Shown here: positions 1-7,258 of the stretch, piece after piece
Position numbering within the stretch: position 1 is the stretch's first letter
Layout: the number at the start of each line of letters is the position of its first letter
Assembly (NCBI GenBank): GCA_017882335.1
Contig: JADGPR010000035.1
Span: forward strand, 1-32,139
Source: Bacteroidales bacterium
GTDB taxonomy: Bacteria; Bacteroidota; Bacteroidia; Bacteroidales; FEN-979
DNA length: 32,139 nt
Direction of reading: 5' to 3'
Position numbers and translations under genes: made by a program
Notes under the pieces: model-generated
What the model was told of the DNA's origin: nothing
The model's database searches: none
What the model saw: only the letters and a program-made list of their open reading frames with translations

Positions 1-275
1 ATAAAAATCATAGTGCAGCATTTCCCCAAGAATTACCAGAATGGTTTATAAAACTCTTCACTAAAGAATATGATATCGTTCTCGACCCTTTTATGGGTTC
101 TGGTACAACCTTAACTGTTGCAAACAGAATGAAAAGAAATTCTATTGGAATTGAAATTGTACCAGAATATTATAATATGGTAAAAATTCAACTAAACCCA
201 GTAGAATTATATCTTTTGGAACCTAAAGTAAAATATGAAAAAGCTGAACCTAAAAGACGTGTTGCATTACGTTGA
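1..275 (+). CDS. DNA methyltransferase, beta class, C-terminal part (5' truncated by window edge)
   Basis: The reading frame is open from base 3 to the TGA at 273-275 and has no start in the window, so only the last 90 or so residues are present. It carries the SAM-binding motif DPFMGSGTT at about bases 87-113, preceded by a PQELPEWFIKLF stretch and followed by the SIGIEIVPEYY segment. In N6-adenine and N4-cytosine methyltransferases of the beta class this SAM motif lies in the C-terminal half, as here. The protein would methylate the recognition site of the cognate nuclease, whose start codon lies 41 bases inside this gene. The overlap implies a translationally coupled restriction-modification operon. 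The specificity cannot be read from this fragment. Confidence 0.88.
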   Translation, partial: KNHSAAFPQELPEWFIKLFTKEYDIVLDPFMGSGTTLTVANRMKRNSIGIEIVPEYYNMVKIQLNPVELYLLEPKVKYEKAEPKRRVALR

Positions 276-972
276 AGAAAACATTGGAACTTTTCACCAA
301 AAAAGAATTGCAGGATTAAATGATTTGAAACTAAAGAGGGTTCTTAGTAAAAAGAACCCTTATCTTTTCAAAGCCAAATACATTCTTACTGCACAAGACA
401 TCATTAACAGTTTGACTGATGCTTTTATCTCTTCACAAGAAGAAACAATTTTTGGAGATTGGCTCGAAGGCCTTGCCATTTTTATTAATAATAAAGTTTA
501 TAAGGGTTGGAAATCTGGAATTCCGGGTATTGATCTTGAATTTGATAAAGATAATATCCGTTACATTCTTACTATAAAATCCGGCCCAAATTGGGGAAAC
601 AGCAGCCAAATTGGAAAATTGCTTGCAGATTTTAAAACAGCAAAAAAGACTTTACGAACAAGTAATTCTCAATTAAATGTCGTTGCTGTAAATGGATGTT
701 GCTATGGCAGAGAAAATAAATCTGACAAAGGAGAATACTTCAAATACTGCGGACAAAAGTTTTGGGATTTTATTTCTGGTGACCCTGAGTTATTCACAAA
801 AATCATAGAGCCATTAGGTCATATGGCTAAAGAAAGAAATGATGACTTTTTGAAATCTTATTCTCAAATGATCAACAAGTTTACTAAAGAATTTGCAAAT
901 GAGTTTTGCAAAGACAATGGTGATATTGACTGGGACAAGTTAGTTAGATTTAACTCTGCTATTAAAATATAA
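235..972 (+). CDS. Type II restriction endonuclease, PmeII-like
   Basis: This is a 245-residue protein that starts inside the methyltransferase gene. The N-terminus (LNLKDVLHYVEENIGTFHQKRI), the segment SSQEETIFGDWLEGLAIF and the core GIDLEF followed by YILTIKSGPNWGNSSQI resemble my recollection of PmeII-family restriction enzymes from Bacteroidota. The Asp of GIDLEF and the Lys of TIKSG fit a PD-(D/E)xK nuclease core. Its role would be cleavage of unmethylated DNA as partner of the upstream methyltransferase. The gene is AT-rich relative to the housekeeping genes downstream, consistent with horizontal acquisition. The family call is from recognition only, and the recognised DNA sequence is unknown. 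Confidence 0.78.
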   Translation: MKKLNLKDVLHYVEENIGTFHQKRIAGLNDLKLKRVLSKKNPYLFKAKYILTAQDIINSLTDAFISSQEETIFGDWLEGLAIFINNKVYKGWKSGIPGIDLEFDKDNIRYILTIKSGPNWGNSSQIGKLLADFKTAKKTLRTSNSQLNVVAVNGCCYGRENKSDKGEYFKYCGQKFWDFISGDPELFTKIIEPLGHMAKERNDDFLKSYSQMINKFTKEFANEFCKDNGDIDWDKLVRFNSAIKI

Positions 973-991
973 CCAATTAAAAGTAAAAAAT

Positions 992-1246
992 ATGCCACAA
1001 TGTTTAATTCCAAACTGCCCGAATAATGCCAATCATAATCTTGGCATCCGTTGCAGAAGACCTGAAACAACTGCAATTTGGTCTCCAAATTGCGATGCCT
1101 TTTTATGTGATGATCATGCTGATCAAGGTTACACCATTGACATTACACTAATACCAGACACTGCCAGAACAATTACGACAAGAGTAACTGCTGGTGGACA
1201 TATGGAAATTAGAACAACTCCTATTTCCCACGATTCAATCGAGTAA
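992..1246 (+). CDS. Small Cys-rich hypothetical protein next to restriction enzyme
   Basis: This 84-residue protein starts 19 bases after the endonuclease stop and shares its strand and AT-rich composition, so it is probably in the same operon. The N-terminal half has five cysteines (MPQCLIPNC, IRCRRP, SPNC, FLCDDH) with nearby histidines, a pattern suited to binding one or two zinc ions. The C-terminal half is Thr/Ile-rich and predicted to be beta-strand. I do not recognise the family. It could be a controller or accessory subunit of the restriction-modification system or an unrelated zinc-ribbon protein; nothing in the sequence decides this. Confidence 0.62.
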   Translation: MPQCLIPNCPNNANHNLGIRCRRPETTAIWSPNCDAFLCDDHADQGYTIDITLIPDTARTITTRVTAGGHMEIRTTPISHDSIE

Positions 1247-1450
1247 AAATGATTAACAGTGAACATTAAGATGAACTGTTCGTTGTTAATTGTTATCTTT
1301 CACTTACAACTGCTCGTTGTTCATTTGATATAAACTTCAGGAAGAGTGCCTAGTGAACAGTGAATAATGATGCAGTGAACAATGAACAGATAACAGTGAA
1401 AAGTTTCCAACACCCAAAACCTAATGCCAAATGCCCAACACCCAACACCT
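1247..1450. repeat. Intergenic gap with GTGAACA/TGTTCA-type quasi-repeats
   Basis: No gene is visible in this 200-base gap. It is filled with degenerate short units such as AGTGAACA, AACAGTGAA, GTTCGTTGTTAA and TGCTCGTTGTTCAT. Units occur in both orientations, so the stretch could fold on itself. The last 45 bases contain a second unit type (GCCCAACACCCAACACC). Similar low-complexity stretches occupy other intergenic gaps in this window. Confidence 0.6.
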
Positions 1451-2137
1451 ATGAAAACCATCGGCCTTATCGGAGGATTGTCGTGGCAAAGCACCATCGA
1501 CTATTACCGCTTCATGAACATGGAAGTTCTTAAGCGGACAAATGGAAAGCACGAAGCAAAGATCATCATCGATTCGGTGGATTTCGGGGAGGTGGAAGCA
1601 TTCATGAAAGAAAAGGATTTTGAAGGGATCAGGACCATGATGGTGAAGTCGGCACGGAGGCTTGAAAAGGCAGGAGCAGACCTGGTGATGATCGGAGCCA
1701 ACACCATGCACTTTGCAGCGGAAACTGTCAGGGAAGCCATCAGCGTTCCGCTGGTGAGCATTATGGATGCCACCATCGAAGCCATCCGTGCAAAATCATT
1801 GACGAAAGTTGGGCTGCTTGGAACAAAATACACCGTGGAGGAGGATTTCTTCAAGCAAAGGCTGATAACGAAAGGGATCGATGTGAATGTGCCGGGAGAG
1901 GAAGACCGGGAATTCATCCATCAAACCATCTTTAAGGAACTGTTCATTGCAACGATCAATCCGGAATCCAAAAAACGGTTTTTATCCATCATGGACGGGC
2001 TTGCGAACGATGGTGCACAAGGCATCATCCTGGGATGCACCGAGATCCCGCTGCTGATCAAACAGGAAGATACTTCGTTGCCGGTGTTCGATACCACGGA
2101 AATTCATGCATTGGCAGCTGTTGAATTAGCCTTTTAA
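1451..2137 (+). CDS. Aspartate/glutamate racemase family protein (YgeA-like)
   Basis: From the ATG at 1451 the protein has 228 residues and begins MKTIGLIGGLSWQST, the usual N-terminus of the Asp/Glu racemase family. The ORF runs upstream to an ATG at 1424, but that extension lies in repeat-like DNA and I reject it. The second catalytic motif GCTEIP is present with Cys196. In the first motif (GANTMH) the residue before Asn, normally Cys in aspartate and glutamate racemases, is Ala83. In E. coli YgeA, as I recall, this position is Thr83 with Cys197 as the other catalytic residue, and the spacing here matches. Racemase activity on some amino acid is plausible, but a classical two-cysteine mechanism is not. 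Confidence 0.85.
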   Translation: MKTIGLIGGLSWQSTIDYYRFMNMEVLKRTNGKHEAKIIIDSVDFGEVEAFMKEKDFEGIRTMMVKSARRLEKAGADLVMIGANTMHFAAETVREAISVPLVSIMDATIEAIRAKSLTKVGLLGTKYTVEEDFFKQRLITKGIDVNVPGEEDREFIHQTIFKELFIATINPESKKRFLSIMDGLANDGAQGIILGCTEIPLLIKQEDTSLPVFDTTEIHALAAVELAF

Positions 2138-2321
2138 AAATAACCGCAAAGGGCACAAAGTCTTATGCAAAGTTCGCTAAGGTTTTAGGGGTTAGCCATT
2201 AGCCATTAGGGATCATAAATGAATTCCTGCATTCCTGCATTCTGCATTCCTGCATTTTTACTACTCGCCAGCTCACCAGCTCACCAGTTCGCCAGCTTCT
2301 AAAAAGACGCACGAAGTCTTT
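2138..2321. repeat. Intergenic gap with CATTAG, CTGCATTC and CACCAG quasi-repeats
   Basis: The gap between two convergent genes holds three runs of short repeated units. TAGCCATTAG units are at about 2193-2213, TCCTGCAT/TCTGCAT units at about 2223-2258, and CAGCTCACCAGCTCACCAG-type units at about 2265-2299. No gene or clear terminator hairpin is visible. The same unit types recur at 3011-3104, 11,424-11,486, 18,486-18,576 and 26,840-27,000. Confidence 0.6.
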
Positions 2322-2903
2322 CTACTTCTTATGAAACCAGATATCCAGCTCTTTATCGGGATTGAAATTTGTCTTGTGCCAGGTGTGGGTGGTCCTTGTG
2401 TTATCGGAAAGCACATTATCAGGTTTGTAGGAAGTTGAATCAATGGTTATAGATGGGTCTTCTATCTGCAATGTATAGGTTCCCTGCGGCAGCGGATTCC
2501 TCCAGTATTGTACATGGGTAATCACCAGGTACCTGGCATTTCTTCCGTCATGATCCATGACGTAGTAAATCCTTAGCTTTTTTTGTTCCTGGCCGTGAAA
2601 GGTCAACTGGAAAAACAATCCTGCAGGAAGTTTTCTTATATGACGGATGTAGGTTTGCTCAGACTCATCAAAAACAGAAACAGAATCCAGTTTGAGTTCC
2701 CCGGTTGCCAATGGAAGCGGGAAGAATATCGTTTGATTGACATCAACTCCGTAATTGTTCCTGAAGCTGTATTCCCCGGTAACGGTGATATGAGACGCAT
2801 CCAGCTTCATCAGCAGGTTTTCCTTATAAAATGATACGGGTTGACCGTATGCGGATGAAGCAATAAACGCGGGAATAATCAGTATGAAGAGGTTCTTTTT
2901 CAT
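2322..2903 (-). CDS. Secreted hypothetical protein, predicted beta-rich
   Basis: From the ATG at 2903 the protein has 193 residues and begins MKKNLFILIIPAFIASSAYG, a clear Sec signal peptide with likely cleavage before Gln. An upstream ATG at 2918 would add five residues ahead of the Lys pair and is less likely. The mature part is rich in alternating hydrophobic/polar stretches, with NNYGVDVNQTIFFPLPL and a region ITVTGEYSF, which suggests a beta-sandwich fold exposed to the periplasm. I do not recognise a family. The gene is flanked on both sides by repeat-filled gaps and seems monocistronic. Confidence 0.7.
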   Translation of the reverse strand: MKKNLFILIIPAFIASSAYGQPVSFYKENLLMKLDASHITVTGEYSFRNNYGVDVNQTIFFPLPLATGELKLDSVSVFDESEQTYIRHIRKLPAGLFFQLTFHGQEQKKLRIYYVMDHDGRNARYLVITHVQYWRNPLPQGTYTLQIEDPSITIDSTSYKPDNVLSDNTRTTHTWHKTNFNPDKELDIWFHKK

Positions 2904-3104
2904 AGAAACAAGAACCATTTAATCCTGAACCTCTGAAGCGAACAATTCAGAAATTCATAGCAAGGTAGCTAATGTACGAAAAGTTTCCCGAAAAAGCAGC
3001 AATCCATCTACATTACCTGCATTCCTCCACCTCGATCTATATGCCGAAGGCATGGCATCCAGATAATTGTTGCTCACCAGCTCGCCAACTCACCAGCTCG
3101 CCAA
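2904..3104. repeat. Intergenic gap with CTGCATTCC and CACCAGCTCGCCAAC units
   Basis: No gene is seen. A CCTGCATTCC unit lies at about 3017-3026. At about 3073-3106 the unit CTCACCAGCTCGCCAA is repeated almost exactly, ending three bases before the stop codon of the next minus-strand gene. This is the same unit family as at 2265-2299. Confidence 0.6.
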
Positions 3105-5162
3105 CTATTTAACTACCTTCAGCGCTGCATCAGTTGCTTCAATCAGTGGGTGGATCGAGATCTCACTGCCGACGGCGTTCTTCATCCATTGTTGTGGAAT
3201 CAAACGGCCCGCAGAATAGATACGCATGGCTTCATCGGCAAAGTTTTTACCCTTGAACCAGCCGTCGAGCTGAAAGTCAATGAGGTGCCCTACCGGGTAG
3301 TTCGATAAATACAGCGGGCTATCGATCATGTGCGAATAGATAGCCAGGATCGGACAATCCTTCACTCCCAAAACATCTGCATAATATTTATTCCAGACTT
3401 CCTTTGCCGTGCTGATCACGGTTTCCTTCAATTGTGCGGGTGTTGCATCGGGATGCTCGTACAACCATTTCCAGACCTTCATGTCCACCAGCGAAACCCC
3501 CATGATCTCGTAGCTCATCCAGAAGTTATCCAAAGCAGCAAGGTGTTCCTTGTTTGGATCATTGTCCTTGATGCCGAGCAGGTCGAGGTCATGTTTCTGG
3601 AATGTAAAGGCGAATGCTTCTGTGAAGGCGGTATTGGGAACGCCGGCCATCATGTAATTATCAACCATATATAGCGAGATGGTTTGTTCCACGTTGTGTC
3701 CCAGCTCATGAACTGCGATGTTGTATCCTTTGTAATCCATGCCGTCTTTGCCCACGCGGGTGCGGAGATGGGCTTTGTCGCCCTTCATTTGGGCCCCCCA
3801 GGCATGCCCGGATCCTCTTGCCGGATCAACGGTGATGTGGGAAGCGATTTCTTTTGCCTTTTCGGCTTTGAATCCAAGTTTTACCAGGATATTGGGAATA
3901 TCTTTTTCAACGGCTTCGGTATTTGGATATTTGGTCCTGGTGATCTTGTTGAGCTTCTCCTGGTCCATGCTGCTCCGGGCTTTAAAGCCGTCGTACCAGA
4001 TGTCGAAAGGCTGCAATGTGCGGCCCAGCCGTTTGCTGATCAGGGCACCCACCTGTTTCACTTCCGGAGAGGAACAGAAATCGGTAAACAGCTTTTCAAC
4101 CTGGTCCATCGGGATCTCCATTCCTGCATCGAAAGAACGCTGGATATAGGTAGGGAACATAGGTGTATATTGATCCACAGCCTTCATCGCCTTAAAATTG
4201 TTCAAAAGAACCTCGTACCGTTTGTCAGGTTCGGGAGTGGCTGCAACCTCTTTTCCTCCTTTAAAAATTTTATTGGTAACCGGGTTCCATTGAAATGCAG
4301 GATTGTTGATCACGCTGTCGGGAATGCTCTGGTCGATAATATGCAACATCACCTCGTAGATCAATTTCTGTTTGGTAAGACCTTCCTCAGTCTTGTTGTA
4401 GTTGGCTTTGATTTCATCCCTGAGGTTCCAGTGGGAGAGAAGTTTCATCTCTTTCGGGAAATGGGGTTTCCCTTTTTCATCGAGCAGGTTCCCGACATAT
4501 ATATTGTACCCGGAAATGTAATTTTCTGAAGCTGAAATGGCATCCGAGCTCTTTTGAACGATATCGGCCGGCACCCGTGTCGTAAACTGGTCGCCGAGCC
4601 GTGCATAAGCCCAATCAAGGCGGCTCCATGTTGATCCCTGTTGTTCTTTTTCCTTTAAGGTAAAGAAGGGATAATTTAACCCGATGATAAACCCGATCTT
4701 GTTGGTGAAGAAATCATCTGCGAAATGGGCAGAAGGCTCATAGGCCGCGAACACCTCATCGATGGGATAGGTTTCTCCCATATCCAACGCCATCGGCCTT
4801 TTCAGGTCGAGGCTGATACGGTTGAAATAACCAAACAGCGTTTCGAAATTGGTGGAGATACGGCGGAACATCTTCTCCTTCATTTCAGTGGATGCGATAT
4901 AATTTTTCAGGCAGAAATCTTCAAAGTCTTTGGCCTTTCCGTCTTTTTCTGTCCATAGGGCAGCTATCTGTTGAACTCCCTTTTCGATCAGGGTTTTATT
5001 GGATTCACCGCTTGTTTTCACCAGTTTGGCAATGATGCTGTCGGCAGTGGCTTTCGCAATGTACTGAACACTGGCTTTTTGTTCCATCGGGGTTGTGGTT
5101 TGTTTACACTGGCTCAGGAGGAGAGCCATTGGGATGAGGAGGAGGAAGCAAATCTTTTTCAT
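3105..5162 (-). CDS. Zinc metallopeptidase lipoprotein (HExxH, gluzincin type)
   Basis: The protein has 685 residues from the ATG at 5162, which gives a lipoprotein signal MKKICFLLLIPMALLLSQC; the longer ORF start at 5222 would bury that signal and is rejected. The zinc motif HELGH lies at residues 485-489 (codons 3696-3710). Glu515, in NTAFTEAFAF 26 residues later, is a good candidate for the third zinc ligand. This HExxH plus downstream Glu arrangement defines gluzincins. The Cys lipobox places the enzyme in the cell envelope, where it would degrade peptides. It is not the HExxxH of dipeptidyl peptidase III (M49). I cannot assign the exact MEROPS family. Confidence 0.8.
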   Translation of the reverse strand: MKKICFLLLIPMALLLSQCKQTTTPMEQKASVQYIAKATADSIIAKLVKTSGESNKTLIEKGVQQIAALWTEKDGKAKDFEDFCLKNYIASTEMKEKMFRRISTNFETLFGYFNRISLDLKRPMALDMGETYPIDEVFAAYEPSAHFADDFFTNKIGFIIGLNYPFFTLKEKEQQGSTWSRLDWAYARLGDQFTTRVPADIVQKSSDAISASENYISGYNIYVGNLLDEKGKPHFPKEMKLLSHWNLRDEIKANYNKTEEGLTKQKLIYEVMLHIIDQSIPDSVINNPAFQWNPVTNKIFKGGKEVAATPEPDKRYEVLLNNFKAMKAVDQYTPMFPTYIQRSFDAGMEIPMDQVEKLFTDFCSSPEVKQVGALISKRLGRTLQPFDIWYDGFKARSSMDQEKLNKITRTKYPNTEAVEKDIPNILVKLGFKAEKAKEIASHITVDPARGSGHAWGAQMKGDKAHLRTRVGKDGMDYKGYNIAVHELGHNVEQTISLYMVDNYMMAGVPNTAFTEAFAFTFQKHDLDLLGIKDNDPNKEHLAALDNFWMSYEIMGVSLVDMKVWKWLYEHPDATPAQLKETVISTAKEVWNKYYADVLGVKDCPILAIYSHMIDSPLYLSNYPVGHLIDFQLDGWFKGKNFADEAMRIYSAGRLIPQQWMKNAVGSEISIHPLIEATDAALKVVK

Positions 5163-5464
5163 ATTGTTGAAGTTTGTCGGTTTCACAGCAAATATATTAA
5201 ATAAACCGCCCGGTTTAATCATGAAAATTCTCTAAGGAACTTCAAAACAGATAACTTTTAAATCGTTCTCGCTGATATTCGCAGATAAAGACGCAGATTC
5301 ACGCTGAAAGCATTGTTCGTTTATTTAGGAGGGTCGTGTATAAATATGGTTTGAATCTTTTCTGCGAAAATTTGCGATAAATCTGCGAAAATCTGCGAGA
5401 AATAAAGAATACTGATTATTAGGTGGCTATACAGAACCTTAAAGTAGAAGTGAAGCTGGAAAAC
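5163..5464. repeat. Intergenic gap with CGCAGAT / CTGCGAAAAT quasi-repeats
   Basis: This 300-base gap between divergent genes has no coding potential that I can support. Two blocks of near-repeats occur: CGCTGATATTCGCAGAT with GACGCAGATTCACGCTG at 5268-5306, and TCTGCGAAAATTTGCG with ATCTGCGAAAATCTGCGAG at 5360-5399. The second block is built of roughly 10-15-base units reading ATCTGCGAAA. The two blocks are partly reverse complements of each other. Confidence 0.6.
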
Positions 5465-5497
5465 ATTGAAAAACTTCCACGGAATTCTCTAATTTTG
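5465..5497 (+). promoter_or_regulatory. Bacteroidota-type promoter for formiminotransferase-cyclodeaminase
   Basis: TAATTTTG at 5490-5497 matches the Bacteroidota -7 box TAnnTTTG exactly. ATTG at 5465-5468 stands 21 bases upstream and matches three of four bases of the -33 box TTTG. The start codon follows 31 bases downstream. The assignment rests on motif and spacing only. Confidence 0.55.
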
Positions 5498-5528
5498 CAA
5501 TTCTGGTACAAACCAATACTTACCTGCC

Positions 5529-7214
5529 ATGAACCAACTCATCGAATGTGTCCCGAATTTTTCTGAAGGAAGGGATATGACCATCATCAAACAGATCACC
5601 GACGAGATCGAGAAAGTGGACGGTGTCAAATTATTAGATGTCGATCCCGGTAAAGCCACCAACCGTACCGTTGTGACTTTTGTAGGAACACCCGATGCGG
5701 TTCTTGAAGCGGCTTTCCAGGGAATCAAAAAAGCCTCGGCGATCATCGATATGAGCAAGCACAAAGGAGAACATCCCCGATTCGGCGCTACCGATGTGTG
5801 CCCATTGGTACCGGTTGCCAATATCACCATGGAAGAAACTGCAGCCTATGCGCGAAAGCTTGCCGAACGCGTGGGAAAGGAACTTATGATCCCGGTCTAT
5901 TGTTACGAGAATGCAGCTTTCACCGAAGAAAGAAGGAACTTAGCCAACTGCCGGGCAGGGGAATATGAAGGGCTCCCGAAGAAGCTGGAAGACACGCACT
6001 GGAAACCTGATTTCGGTCCTGCTAAATTCAACCCCCGCACCGGCGCCGTCGCCATCGGAGCCAGAGATTTCCTGGTTGCTTATAATGTTAACCTGAATAC
6101 TACTTCCTCCCGGCGTGCCAATGCGGTTGCATATGATATCCGTGAAAAAGGCCGCCCGGTCCGCGAAGGTAATCCCATCACGGGGAAAATTAAAAAAGAT
6201 GAAAAGGGAAATGAGATCTGGATCCCAGGCGCGCTGAAAGCCTGCAAGGCCATTGGCTGGTATATAGAAGAATACGGCGTTGCACAGATTTCCATCAACC
6301 TGACCAACATCAGCATCACTCCTGTGCATGTGGCTTTCGAAGCTGCCTGCAAAAGCGCACAGGAAAGGGGAATGCGGGTATCGGGTTCGGAACTTGTGGG
6401 ACTGATTCCCCTTCGGGCCATGATCGAGGCAGGAAAATATTTTCTTAAAAAACAAAACCGTTCCGCAGGGATATCGGAAGAAGAAATTATTAAAATTGCC
6501 ATAAAGTCGCTGGGCCTCGATGACCTGAAGCCCTTTCATCCCAATGAAAAGATCATAGAATACCTGCTGGAAGGACCTTCTGAAAAGAGACTGGTCGAAC
6601 TTACCTGTAAAGGATTTGCCAATGAAACGGCATCTGAATCGCCGGCACCCGGGGGAGGCTCCGTATCTGCCTACATAGGTGCACTGGGTGTATCGTTGGC
6701 AACGATGGTTGCAAACCTTTCTTCACACAAAGCAGGTTGGGATGAGCGCTGGGAGGAATTTTCAGACTGGGCGGAAAAAGGCCAGAAGCTGAAAGATGAA
6801 TTGCTCTTCCTGGTGGATGAGGATACTCGTTCTTTTAACCGGATCATGGATGCCTTCGGGCTTCCGAAAGAAACACCGGGAGAGAAAGCGTCCCGGACTG
6901 CAGCAATCCAGGATGCTACGAAATATGCCATCGAAATTCCATTTAAAACTATGCAGAAGGCTTATGAGTCGATGGAAATTATCAAGGCCATGGTGGAAAC
7001 GGGCAACCCGAATTCCATAACGGATGCCGGTGTAGGTGCATTGTGCGCCCGCTCAGCCGTGATGGGTGCATTTCTGAATGTGAAAGTGAATGCCTCGGGA
7101 TTAAAGGATAAAAAGTTCGTGGAGGGTATTCTGAAAAAAGGAAATGAAATTGAAGAAGGGGCAATAAAACTGGAAGCCGAACTGCTGACAATGGTGAACA
7201 GCAAGATCAGTTGA
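5529..7214 (+). CDS. ftcD: Glutamate formimidoyltransferase / formiminotetrahydrofolate cyclodeaminase fusion
   Basis: The 561-residue protein starts MNQLIECVPNFSEGRD, the hallmark of the formiminotransferase N-terminus. HPRFGATDVCPLVP carries the region of the catalytic His. The first 300 or so residues form the formiminotransferase domain; residues from about 355 (GFANETASESPAPGGGSVSA) to the end form the cyclodeaminase domain. The enzyme moves the formimino group of formiminoglutamate to tetrahydrofolate and then releases ammonia to give methenyl-THF, the last step of histidine degradation. Length matches the bifunctional enzyme of animals and Bacteroidota. No other hut genes are in the window, so it is encoded apart from them. 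Confidence 0.95.
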   Translation: MNQLIECVPNFSEGRDMTIIKQITDEIEKVDGVKLLDVDPGKATNRTVVTFVGTPDAVLEAAFQGIKKASAIIDMSKHKGEHPRFGATDVCPLVPVANITMEETAAYARKLAERVGKELMIPVYCYENAAFTEERRNLANCRAGEYEGLPKKLEDTHWKPDFGPAKFNPRTGAVAIGARDFLVAYNVNLNTTSSRRANAVAYDIREKGRPVREGNPITGKIKKDEKGNEIWIPGALKACKAIGWYIEEYGVAQISINLTNISITPVHVAFEAACKSAQERGMRVSGSELVGLIPLRAMIEAGKYFLKKQNRSAGISEEEIIKIAIKSLGLDDLKPFHPNEKIIEYLLEGPSEKRLVELTCKGFANETASESPAPGGGSVSAYIGALGVSLATMVANLSSHKAGWDERWEEFSDWAEKGQKLKDELLFLVDEDTRSFNRIMDAFGLPKETPGEKASRTAAIQDATKYAIEIPFKTMQKAYESMEIIKAMVETGNPNSITDAGVGALCARSAVMGAFLNVKVNASGLKDKKFVEGILKKGNEIEEGAIKLEAELLTMVNSKIS

Positions 7215-7258
7215 TCATTCTGGGAAAAATAGTATCTTAGAGCCTTAAAAAAGAAAAA

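Noticed and set aside
3684-4529. Long open frame on the plus strand (281 residues)
   Set aside because: It is antisense to the metallopeptidase gene, and its residue content (many His, Phe, Cys without motifs) is that of a shadow frame.
5262-5402. Possible CRISPR-like array of CTGCGAAAAT units
   Set aside because: Units are only 10-15 bases long, degenerate, and not separated by unique spacers of even length. No cas genes are nearby.
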